A DNA stretch of 6,590 nucleotides. It comes from an uncultured Bacteroidota bacterium. Lineage in GTDB: Bacteria; Bacteroidota; Bacteroidia; Chitinophagales; Chitinophagaceae. The translations under genes and the position numbers were made by a program. Below are positions 1 through 6,590 of this stretch, one piece after another (within the stretch, counting starts at the first letter, position 1; each line of letters starts with the position of its first letter). The notes under the pieces were generated by a model that ran no database searches, was not told the DNA's origin, and worked only from the letters and a program-made list of their open reading frames with translations. Location: positions 1 through 6,590 of the forward strand of contig CAMPKR010000141.1 of assembly GCA_946887345.1 (NCBI GenBank), in the 5' to 3' direction.

Positions 1-3000
1 ACCATATATCATAGTCCAGGCCAGTGGAGCCCAGAAGTCCGCACTATCACCACCTATATAAATATTAGGATCGAACTCAGTCAGCAGGGTGGCAAAATCG
101 ATATTCATACCCAATGCCAGCGGGATAAGGCCAAGTATGGCTGCTGTTGCCGTCAGCAACACAGGTGTCATACGCGTACGTCCTGCCTCTACTATTGCTT
201 CATATGGTTCCATACCCTCCTTAAGCATCAGGTCCATAAACTCTACGAGCAGGATACCATTCCGCACCACTATACCTGCCAGGGCAACGATACCTATACC
301 GCTGATGGCGATGGAGAATGGGGTTTTGAACAGGGCTACCCCCATAATAACGCCAATAAGACTAAATAATACTTCGCTGAGAATGATCACTGTTCTGCTG
401 AACGAGTTGAACTGCATTACCAGCAACAGGAATATCAAAGCTATAGATGCAAGGAAGGCATTCCCCAGGAAGCCCATCGTTTCTGCCTGTTCTTCCTGCT
501 GGCCACCCATCTTAATATTGATACCTGCCGGCGCATGGAATGCATCCAGTTCGGTTTGCACCTTAGCCACAACCTCATTCGGGTTAAACCCGGTAAGTAC
601 ATTTGACGAAAGTGTTATGATACGTTTCTGGTCCTTGCGCTTGATACCGCCGTAAGTAGTGGCGTAACGCACGTCGGCAAAGGCACTCACCGGCACCTGC
701 CTTACAAGTCCACCCATACCCATGTCACGGAAGATAACCGGCATGTTGCGAACGGCATTGATGTCTTCACGCTGTTCCTTCTTCAGGCGGAGCGTAATAG
801 GGTAGTCGTCATTTGCATCCCGGAAGCGTGATATTTCCTTGCCAAATACTGCCGTACGTAAGCCCCCTACCACCTGGCCTGTAGTGATACTTTCGTTGTT
901 CATGCGTTCACGGTCCAGGTCGAAGACGATCTCAGGGTTTTTAGCCTGGAAGTCTGCACGTAATTCTTCCACACCGGCTACGTTCTTTGATGCCAGGTAT
1001 TTCTTCAGCTTGTCGGAGGTAGAGACCAACGAATCAAGGTTATCTCCCGTAATTTCTATTACGACTGGCTTGGGCAAAGGCGGACCACCACTTTCTTTAT
1101 CAACGGTTACCTCAGCACCCGGGACGCCTTTGATGGCCGCGCGTATCTTTTCAAGATATTCCGATGAAGAAGCTCCATGACGGTCTGCAAAGCCGACGAA
1201 GGCAACTGTTATCTTACCCTTATTCGGGAAATTACCCATTTCACCACTGGTCGGATCTATCGCACCAACAGTTACGTTGGATATAATAGACTTAACGATC
1301 GGGTTCTTTTTGCCTTTTTTCAGGTCTATATCCAGTGCTTCATACACCTTCTTTTCCAGGTCGCCAAGTACCTTGTTAGTATATGCCTGGTCGGTACCCA
1401 CCGGCATATTCAGGTATACATAGGCGAAGTTAGGCTGCTGGGTAGGGAAGAACAACACTTCCGGCTTTCTTACGGCAAAGAGTACAATAGCGAGAATGAA
1501 AAGTACCACCGTGCCCACTACAATTCTTCCGGGACGGGCGAGTGAACGCTTCAGCCATCTCGTATACCAGTCCTGGAATGCCGGCCATGCCTTAGTCTGG
1601 AAGCCTTTGATCCACTTGGAAAATACATATTTCTCCAGCTGGATAAAGATGTATATAAGCAATACAAAATTACCCATGCCTATGCCTCCGGCGAGGTAGC
1701 AAAGACCAGCAATGGAAAGGAATATGATAAGCAATACTTTATCGCGTTTAGTAAAACGGCGCCTGGCCTGAGCCTCGGCGTGGTCATCATGCTTCATAAA
1801 ATCAACCGCGAATACGGGATTGATAACGTAAGCCACCAACAGTGACGCTATAAGCGTAATGATCAATGTAATAGGCAGGTAAAACATGAATTCACCAATA
1901 ATACCCTTCCAGAATGCAAGCGGTATAAACGGCATTAATGTCGTGATAGTACCTGTCAGCACAGGAAGGAATACCTCTCCTGTGGCGTATTTGGCGGCCT
2001 GTTTAATAGGCATTTTGTTGGTAGTGAATATCCGGTGCGTATTTTCTATCACTACAATGGCATCATCCACCACTATCCCGAGTGCAAGCAGGAACGAGAA
2101 CAGCACGATCATGTTCAGGGTAAAGCCCATAACAGGCATTACCAGGAACGCGATAGCGCAGGACAACGGTACAGACATGGCTACGAATAAGGCATTGGTA
2201 ACTCCCATGAAGAACATGAGGATGATAGTCACCAGCAGGAAGCCTATGATGATTGTATTGATCAGGTCGTGAAGGGTAGTCTTTGTCTGCTCTGATTGAT
2301 CGCCGGTAACAACGATATTCAAATCTTTAGGCAGCTCCTGTTCCTGCATCTCTTTTATTAGCTTCTCAATTTTCTCAGAGGCATCTATCAGGTTTTCTCC
2401 GGAAGCCTTGATAATATTCAGGGTGATTACATTCTTGCCATCCAGGCGGGCATAGCTCTCTTGTTCTTCAAAGCTGTCTTGCACATCGGCTATGTCGCGC
2501 AGGTAAATAGAACGTCCCTGCTGATTTTTAATGATAACGCCACCTATCTGCTCAGCCGTCTTGAATTCATTACGTACGCTAATGATACGCTTCTGGTTGT
2601 TCATAGACACCTGCCCCGGCGTTGCAGAGATGTTCTCCGCAGCCACTGTGCGTTCCACATCGTCAAAAGTGATACCCGCAGCCTGCATTTTGAACATATC
2701 CAGGTTGATCTGGATCTCGCGTTCCAGGGCACCTACCATATCCACGCGCTTTATCTCTTTTAGTTCTTCTATTTTGTCCTGTACGCGGTCAGAATACTTC
2801 TTCAGCCTGTTTAGGTCATAGTTGCCCGATATATTCACAAAAAGTATCGGCAGCTCCGAAAGATCTATATCCATTACCTGCGGTTCGTTAGGTAGTGACT
2901 GCGGCAGCTCGGTGCGGGCTTTATCCACTGCATCCTTTACTTCACGTTTCGCCTCCTTTACTTCCACATCGGTATTAAATTCTACTATCACTACCGAAAA

Positions 3001-3282
3001 ATCCTGGAAGGAGTTACTGGTTACCTTTTTTACGCCTGTAAGATTCTTTACTTCCTTTTCTATCGGCTTTGTCACCAGGTTTTCCATGTTTTCAGGAGAA
3101 GTGCCGGGGTAAATTGTCTGCACATATATCTGTGGCAGTTTTATTTCCGGGAAGTTTTCCTTAGGCAAGGCATTGTAGGCCATCAGGCCCGCAAGGGTAA
3201 TAATGACTGTTATTATGTATACGGCTGTCCGGTTGTCGATGGCCCAGCTCGATAACTTAAACTCTTTAAATTTGTCTTTCAT
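1..3282 (-). CDS. RND-family efflux permease, inner-membrane proton antiporter (C-terminus cut off by window edge)
   Basis: This is the inner-membrane pump of a tripartite exporter, related to AcrB. The frame is open for 1094 codons to the left edge; family length suggests a few tens of residues are missing, mainly TM12. Seen: TM1 at about residues 18-36, then a large periplasmic porter domain (about 38-336) with family patterns YPGTSPE (58-64) and VTKPIEKEV (from 71). TM2-TM6 lie at about 338-493. TM4 carries the proton-relay pair D406-D407 in GIVVDDAIVVIEN. TM7 is at about 585-605, a second porter domain at about 606-930, and TM8-TM11 at about 937-1056. R1037 and T1044 match AcrB R971 and T978, but the AcrB K940 position is R1007. 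An extra hydrophobic hairpin (about 515-548) lies between TM6 and TM7. The ATG follows the adaptor stop by 36 bp with no strong Shine-Dalgarno. The D-D pair favours a proton-driven drug/HAE-type pump; the substrate is unknown. Confidence 0.96.
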   Translation of the reverse strand, partial: MKDKFKEFKLSSWAIDNRTAVYIITVIITLAGLMAYNALPKENFPEIKLPQIYVQTIYPGTSPENMENLVTKPIEKEVKNLTGVKKVTSNSFQDFSVVIVEFNTDVEVKEAKREVKDAVDKARTELPQSLPNEPQVMDIDLSELPILFVNISGNYDLNRLKKYSDRVQDKIEELKEIKRVDMVGALEREIQINLDMFKMQAAGITFDDVERTVAAENISATPGQVSMNNQKRIISVRNEFKTAEQIGGVIIKNQQGRSIYLRDIADVQDSFEEQESYARLDGKNVITLNIIKASGENLIDASEKIEKLIKEMQEQELPKDLNIVVTGDQSEQTKTTLHDLINTIIIGFLLVTIILMFFMGVTNALFVAMSVPLSCAIAFLVMPVMGFTLNMIVLFSFLLALGIVVDDAIVVIENTHRIFTTNKMPIKQAAKYATGEVFLPVLTGTITTLMPFIPLAFWKGIIGEFMFYLPITLIITLIASLLVAYVINPVFAVDFMKHDDHAEAQARRRFTKRDKVLLIIFLSIAGLCYLAGGIGMGNFVLLIYIFIQLEKYVFSKWIKGFQTKAWPAFQDWYTRWLKRSLARPGRIVVGTVVLFILAIVLFAVRKPEVLFFPTQQPNFAYVYLNMPVGTDQAYTNKVLGDLEKKVYEALDIDLKKGKKNPIVKSIISNVTVGAIDPTSGEMGNFPNKGKITVAFVGFADRHGASSSEYLEKIRAAIKGVPGAEVTVDKESGGPPLPKPVVIEITGDNLDSLVSTSDKLKKYLASKNVAGVEELRADFQAKNPEIVFDLDRERMNNESITTGQVVGGLRTAVFGKEISRFRDANDDYPITLRLKKEQREDINAVRNMPVIFRDMGMGGLVRQVPVSAFADVRYATTYGGIKRKDQKRIITLSSNVLTGFNPNEVVAKVQTELDAFHAPAGINIKMGGQQEEQAETMGFLGNAFLASIALIFLLLVMQFNSFSRTVIILSEVLFSLIGVIMGVALFKTPFSIAISGIGIVALAGIVVRNGILLVEFMDLMLKEGMEPYEAIVEAGRTRMTPVLLTATAAILGLIPLALGMNIDFATLLTEFDPNIYIGGDSADFWAPLAWTMIYG

Positions 3283-3318
3283 TGCTCAATGTTGATCTGT
3301 GTGTGCAAATGAGTTTTC

Positions 3319-4356
3319 TTACTTTACGCTGATAGGTGCGCCGTGGTCCAGCTCCTCGTAGCCTTCCACTATTACCTTTTGGCCGGGCTCCAATCCTGAA
3401 AGGACTTCTACCATACCATTTGAATTCTTTCCGCTAACGATAGCTACAGCCTTGGCAACCTTGCCATCAGCTACATACAATATTTCTCCCTCACCGGTCT
3501 TCTGAATAACAGATACCGGCACAGTTATGGCGCTCGCGCTGTTGTAGTTGGCTATCTTCATTTTGCAAGACATATTCGGGCGCAGCTTCTTATTGGCTCC
3601 CAGTTTTACTTGTACCTCGAATGCCCGGGAAACAGGATCTACCGATTGACCCACGTGAGTAAGTTTCGTCACAATAGAATCAGTGCCATCAGGGAGTACC
3701 AGGATGACTTCGTCTCCGGCGTTAACTTTACCAAGGTAATTTTCACCAAGGTTGGCAGTAGCTTTCATTTTATCGAGGTCTACTACCTTGATGCCGTTAG
3801 GGTTTTGTGGTGACGCCATATCGCCCACCTTAAGGTTGATCTGGTCCACCGTACCATTAATCGGTGATACGATCCGGTACATATTACGTTCCGCAACTCT
3901 GGCGGCTTTCCCCGCTACTGCACTTTCGTAGTTTGCTTTAGCCTGGAGCAATTGTACTTCTGTCCCTATTTGCTGCTCCCACAGTTTTTGTTGTTTTTCA
4001 TACATTGTCTTTGCCAGTATGATATTAGGTTCCATGGCTTTTATAGCCTGGTCAATGGCAGCGGCATCAAGGGAGGCCAGTAATTGACCTTTGCTTACTT
4101 TTTGGCCAACATGTACATGAATGCTCTTTACCGTCCCGGGGGCCTGGGAAGTAGCATTTACATTTTCCTCGCCGGTTATTTGCGATTGGATTTCAATGTA
4201 GGCAGTGAATGGAGCAGCCTGTACTTCCATTACTGATACCGGTATGGCTTTTCTTACAGTTGTGCTATCAGTCCTTGTTTCTATCTTTTCAGTCTTGTCT
4301 CCCCCGCATGATGCAAGTAGCAGGATGGCTGAGAGCAGGTATATTGAACGTTTCAT
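3319..4356 (-). CDS. RND efflux periplasmic adaptor lipoprotein (membrane fusion protein, HlyD/AcrA type)
   Basis: This 345-residue adaptor links the permease to the outer-membrane channel. It opens with a lipoprotein signal: K2-R3, a hydrophobic stretch, then a lipobox L14-A15-S16-C17 followed by GGD, so mature protein should start at lipidated C17. The lipoyl (barrel-sandwich) domain is split into residues 67-97 (APGTVKSIHVHVGQKV region) and about 160-185 (RIVSPINGTV region). Between them, about 98-157, is a helical hairpin rich in Gln, Lys and Ala that should contact the channel. A beta-barrel domain follows at about 195-270, with the family pattern LRPNM at 258-262, then a membrane-proximal domain to the end. 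The length is typical of the family. It sits between the channel gene (34 bp away) and the permease gene (36 bp away), the order expected for co-expression. The ATG lacks a Shine-Dalgarno, as is common in Bacteroidota. Substrate is not readable. Confidence 0.95.
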   Translation of the reverse strand: MKRSIYLLSAILLLASCGGDKTEKIETRTDSTTVRKAIPVSVMEVQAAPFTAYIEIQSQITGEENVNATSQAPGTVKSIHVHVGQKVSKGQLLASLDAAAIDQAIKAMEPNIILAKTMYEKQQKLWEQQIGTEVQLLQAKANYESAVAGKAARVAERNMYRIVSPINGTVDQINLKVGDMASPQNPNGIKVVDLDKMKATANLGENYLGKVNAGDEVILVLPDGTDSIVTKLTHVGQSVDPVSRAFEVQVKLGANKKLRPNMSCKMKIANYNSASAITVPVSVIQKTGEGEILYVADGKVAKAVAIVSGKNSNGMVEVLSGLEPGQKVIVEGYEELDHGAPISVK

Positions 4357-4390
4357 CGTATGTTGATTGTGATGTGTTTTAATTTAAATT

Positions 4391-5728
4391 TTATTTAAAG
4401 TTCCCAAGTGCTTTTTGAAGGTCCGATTGCGCATTCACCGATTCCAGCAGCGTAGTGAAGTAATTATTTTGGGCGCGCAGTAGTTCTGTTTGTGCCTGGT
4501 TCACCTCTATATTGCTGCCCACACCTGCTTTATACTTTTTTTCCGCCAGGTCAAGTACTGTTTCCGCAAGCTGCATATTGCTTTCCTGGCTCTTCAGTTG
4601 TAAAATGGAGTTTCTGAAAGTTGTTCTTGATCTCTGAATATCAAAGTCAATAGCTAGTTTCTGCGAGTCGATACTGTTCCTGATTTTTTCTAAGTTCAGC
4701 TTTGCCTCTCTTACCTGGTTAGTACGCTTGAAGCCACTGAAAATGGGGACATTCAATTGCAGACCCGCAAAAGAAAAGAACTGATAGTATTTGTTGAATT
4801 CAAATACCTGGTTAAAAGTATTTGTACCGAAGTTGTATCCCAGGCTGCCCACCGCAGCAAGTGTTGGCAATGCTGCTAGCTTGTAGCGTTTCAGATTATA
4901 TTCATTGAGTTTCTGCACGGTTTGCAGCAAAGAGTACTCTGTGCGCCTGCTATAATCCGTTTCACCGCTCCCAAGCACCAGGCCTTTCTCGAGTGTTTTT
5001 TCAACAGAGGTATCTGTTAGCACGATAGGCGCATCAATATCAAGGCCCATGGCGAACTTCAGTCCTTGTTCACTAACCTGCAAAAAGCTCTGCGCCCTCA
5101 TGCTGTCCGTCAGAAGATTGTTCAGTTGCACATTGGTGCGGTCTACTTCAATTTTCTCAACAAAGCCATTTTCTTTCAACTTCTGCAGATCGTATGCAAT
5201 ATTTCTAAGCGAAGAAAGCGAGCGGTTAAGAATAGAAAGCTGCCTGCGCGCAATGACTATTCCGTAATATGCCCTCTGTACCTGGTAACGGATCATCTCT
5301 TCCGTCAGTAATCCTTTTTGGTTGGCCAGTTCCATCGCTGCCTTGCGTGCCTGGAGTCCAACCAATACAGATCCATCAAAAAGAATCTGGCTTCCGGTGG
5401 CGCTAGCTGTCGTACTATACCTTGGACTAAAAGCTACCGGTACAAAGGTGCCGGGCATTCCTATAAATTCACCAGGAACAAAAGCTTTCTGAAGGTTAAA
5501 GAATCCTGTGAAGTCTCCCTTACCATTTATCTGCGGTAGAGCTATTGATGTTACCTGCTTATTCTGTGCGTCCTGTATTTGCACATCCAGCCTGGCATTT
5601 TTGGCCGCCGCGTTGTTCTTTACAGCATAGTCCATTGCCGCCTGCAGGCTCAGTGCCATAGGCTGCTGGGCCGTTGCATTTTGTATGCAGGCTGTTACAA
5701 GCGACAAGCTTACTATTATTCGTCTCAT
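4391..5728 (-). CDS. TolC-family outer-membrane efflux channel
   Basis: This 445-residue protein is the outer-membrane exit duct of the pump. It shows the internal duplication typical of TolC/OprM proteins. Repeat one runs about residues 28-228, with ALPQINGKGDF, then SQILFDGS (113-120) and a long Gln/Ala/Leu-rich helix. Repeat two runs about 262-443, with ALPTLAAVGSLGYNFG, LNVPIFSGF (325-333), and the conserved KYKAGVGSNIEVNQAQTEL near 398-416. The N-terminus is an export signal starting MRR. Cleavage by signal peptidase I after ATA (residue 20) looks likely, although VTAC at 11-14 also fits a lipobox, so the mature end is uncertain. Its ATG overlaps the regulator stop by four bases (ATGA), implying translational coupling, and the adaptor gene follows 34 bp after its stop. 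Length is normal and nothing appears broken. Confidence 0.95.
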   Translation of the reverse strand: MRRIIVSLSLVTACIQNATAQQPMALSLQAAMDYAVKNNAAAKNARLDVQIQDAQNKQVTSIALPQINGKGDFTGFFNLQKAFVPGEFIGMPGTFVPVAFSPRYSTTASATGSQILFDGSVLVGLQARKAAMELANQKGLLTEEMIRYQVQRAYYGIVIARRQLSILNRSLSSLRNIAYDLQKLKENGFVEKIEVDRTNVQLNNLLTDSMRAQSFLQVSEQGLKFAMGLDIDAPIVLTDTSVEKTLEKGLVLGSGETDYSRRTEYSLLQTVQKLNEYNLKRYKLAALPTLAAVGSLGYNFGTNTFNQVFEFNKYYQFFSFAGLQLNVPIFSGFKRTNQVREAKLNLEKIRNSIDSQKLAIDFDIQRSRTTFRNSILQLKSQESNMQLAETVLDLAEKKYKAGVGSNIEVNQAQTELLRAQNNYFTTLLESVNAQSDLQKALGNFK

Positions 5729-6351
5729 GATTTTGTTGCGTGCTTTAGATATTTTTCCTTGTATTTGTGATATAGTTTTTCTCCTTTAGGGGTCATTATT
5801 CCGTAGAGGAATAGTTCGGTTATTTCATGGTTCACGGCCTTTAGGTCCTCGCGCTCATTCACCATCAGGTTAGGCTGCATCAGCAGCAGCGCCGACTCGA
5901 TATGAAAACGCGCCACCAGGTCTACGTTCAGGTTCTCGCGGTAGAGGCCCTCTTCTATTCCCTGTTGCAGGTTTTTCTTTACAGCCTCTACATCCTGCGT
6001 CACCAGGCTTTCGCGAAATACCTTATAACCTTCAGGGTAGTAGCGTTGCAGTTCCATTATCACCATAGGGTTGGTCTGCTTGTACGAATGATCCATCATC
6101 GTTTTAATGCGCACCATCGCCTCTATGGCGTTCTCCGTATCTTCCATCATCGCGCGGCACTGGGTGTCCAGGTGGTTTTTGTACCAGATCACGGCCTCGC
6201 GCACTACTTCTTCTTTATTAGCGAAATGCTGGTACAGGGTCTTTTTAGAAATACCCGCTCTCCTGGCAATATCGTCCATGGTAATTGTCTTAAAGCCGTA
6301 TTGGCTGAACAACTCCACCCCTGCACTGAGTATTTTAGTTAATGCTTCCAT
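5725..6351 (-). CDS. TetR/AcrR-family transcriptional regulator of the efflux operon
   Basis: This 208-residue protein has the usual TetR size. The N-terminal DNA-binding domain covers about residues 5-50: ILSAGVELFSQYGF, then TMDDIARRAGISKKTLYQHF (residues 24-43), the helix-turn-helix with the signature Y40-x-H/F region, and KEEVV. The remainder is helical and divergent, as expected for a ligand-binding and dimerisation domain; NLQQGIEEGLYREN (127-140) is a common style in Bacteroidota members. The start is well fixed: an in-frame TAG lies 18 bp upstream (6367-6369) with no earlier ATG. It is the first gene of the operon and its stop overlaps the channel start (ATGA). Nested GAAAC/GTTTC repeats begin about 20 bp upstream of its ATG. 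Inferred role: a repressor of its own operon that releases DNA on binding a pump substrate. Activator action is not excluded, and the ligand is unknown. Confidence 0.94.
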   Translation of the reverse strand: MEALTKILSAGVELFSQYGFKTITMDDIARRAGISKKTLYQHFANKEEVVREAVIWYKNHLDTQCRAMMEDTENAIEAMVRIKTMMDHSYKQTNPMVIMELQRYYPEGYKVFRESLVTQDVEAVKKNLQQGIEEGLYRENLNVDLVARFHIESALLLMQPNLMVNEREDLKAVNHEITELFLYGIMTPKGEKLYHKYKEKYLKHATKS

Positions 6352-6361
6352 ATTTGCGGGG

Positions 6362-6391
6362 CAAAACTAAGGAAACAAAATCTACGCGAAA
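6362..6391 (-). promoter_or_regulatory. Possible promoter of the efflux operon
   Basis: On the minus strand TAGTTTTG (6369-6362) is an exact TAnnTTTG -7 match, with a weak -33 candidate TTTC (6391-6388) 18 bases upstream. The -33 candidate falls inside the inner palindrome and an outer repeat arm fills the spacer, so a bound repressor would block it. The start would lie only about five bases before the ATG, which would give a nearly leaderless mRNA; this and the poor -33 box keep confidence low. Confidence 0.3.
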
Positions 6392-6415
6392 CGTTTCCTG
6401 AGTATATTTTGTTTC
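6372..6415. promoter_or_regulatory. Predicted operator for the TetR-family regulator (nested inverted repeats)
   Basis: Two perfect inverted repeats share almost the same centre. The outer pair is GAAACAAAAT (6372-6381) and ATTTTGTTTC (6406-6415), 10-bp arms 24 bp apart. The inner one is the 10-bp palindrome GAAACGTTTC (6388-6397). Together they give four GAAAC half-sites, two in each orientation. The block lies 21-64 bp upstream of the regulator ATG, the usual place for a self-regulated TetR operator. It could hold two dimers side by side. Binding by this particular protein is inferred from position and symmetry. Confidence 0.62.
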
Positions 6416-6481
6416 TATGGGTACCATCTAAAAAATTGATAATGATGTTAATGGCGGCCGTAGGGCTGCACTTCCCCCGGG

Positions 6482-6512
6482 TTTGAATTGTGCCTTGCGT
6501 TGAGTATATTTA
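6482..6512 (+). promoter_or_regulatory. Predicted Bacteroidota-type promoter for mscL
   Basis: TTTG at 6482-6485 is followed by 19 bases and then TATATTTA at 6505-6512. This fits the Bacteroidota -33/-7 arrangement (TTTG, about 19 bases, TAnnTTTG) except for the last base of the -7 box. Transcription would start near 6517-6520, giving a leader of about 17-20 bases before the mscL ATG at 6537. Prediction from pattern only. Confidence 0.6.
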
Positions 6513-6536
6513 TTACCAAACTAAATCGGGCATACC

Positions 6537-6590
6537 ATGGGTTTCTTTAAAGAATTCAAATCCTTCGCATTAAAAGGTAATGTAATGGAT
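6537..6590 (+). CDS. mscL: Large-conductance mechanosensitive channel MscL (N-terminal 18 codons only, runs off right edge)
   Basis: Only the first 18 residues are present, reading MGFFKEFKSFALKGNVMD. This matches the amphipathic N-terminal helix of MscL and the entry to TM1; E. coli MscL begins MSIIKEFREFAMRGNVVD, sharing KEF, FA, GNV and D in the same spacing. MscL is a homopentameric inner-membrane pore that opens under high membrane tension and vents solutes during osmotic downshock. An in-frame TAA at 6522-6524 shortly before the ATG, with no ATG between, supports this start. There is no clear Shine-Dalgarno. The gene is divergent from the efflux operon and is probably an unrelated neighbour. 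The rest of the protein is not visible, so intactness cannot be judged. Confidence 0.92.
   Translation, partial: MGFFKEFKSFALKGNVMD

Noticed and set aside
4381..4390. Perfect palindrome AATTTAAATT between the channel and adaptor genes
   Set aside because: Made only of A and T in an AT-rich spacer, where such symmetry is common by chance. There is no GC stem for a terminator and no promoter pattern beside it.
5902..6342. Plus-strand open frame of 146 codons opposite the TetR gene
   Set aside because: It is fully antisense to a clear TetR-family protein, and its translation is rich in His, Val and Phe with no family pattern. The same holds for the other plus-strand frames across 89-5770, which lie opposite the pump genes.
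6377..6384. Alternative -7 box TAGATTTT on the minus strand for the efflux operon
   Set aside because: It misses the last consensus base and has no TTG at the right distance upstream. The TAGTTTTG box closer to the gene is a better match.
6454..6469. GC-rich hairpin GCGGCC-GTAG-GGCTGC between the regulator and mscL
   Set aside because: The six-pair stem includes a G-T pair and is not followed by a T-run on either strand, so it is not a convincing terminator. It sits upstream of the mscL promoter, where no transcript needs ending.
6372..6536. Idea that the TetR-family regulator also controls mscL
   Set aside because: The repeats end about 67 bp before the mscL -33 box and no GAAAC symmetry lies over that promoter, so nothing in the sequence supports shared control.

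Overview
The window is a normal-looking chromosomal segment from a Gram-negative member of the Bacteroidota, possibly Chitinophagaceae-like. The clues are a lipoprotein-type periplasmic adaptor, an RND permease closer to the long Bacteroidota type than to proteobacterial AcrB, almost no Shine-Dalgarno sequences ahead of the starts, and a promoter that fits the Bacteroidota TTTG / TAnnTTTG pattern. The family-level placement is a guess from protein style.

About 95% of the window is one minus-strand efflux operon, read from right to left. It begins with a TetR/AcrR-family regulator (6351-5725). An ATGA overlap couples this to a TolC-family outer-membrane channel (5728-4391). A lipoprotein adaptor of the HlyD/AcrA type follows after 34 bp (4356-3319), and an RND permease after a further 36 bp (from 3282 off the left edge). 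The permease has 1094 codons in the window and only its last transmembrane part is missing. Together the last three form a tripartite pump: the permease uses proton-motive force to drive export, the adaptor bridges the periplasm, and the channel carries substrate across the outer membrane. The substrate cannot be read from the sequence. The regulator is the first gene of its own operon, so a self-repressing, ligand-released circuit is the natural model.

The 185-bp gap at 6352-6536 separates this operon from a divergent plus-strand gene whose first 18 codons match the start of mscL (large-conductance mechanosensitive channel). The gap holds nested GAAAC/GTTTC inverted repeats close to the regulator start, which is the likely operator. 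It also holds a good Bacteroidota-type promoter for mscL.

I found no mobile element, CRISPR array, RNA gene or convincing terminator. I do not see an undescribed biological system here. The most interesting points are the nested operator, an extra hydrophobic hairpin between the two halves of the permease, and an Arg replacing the usual TM10 Lys in its proton relay.
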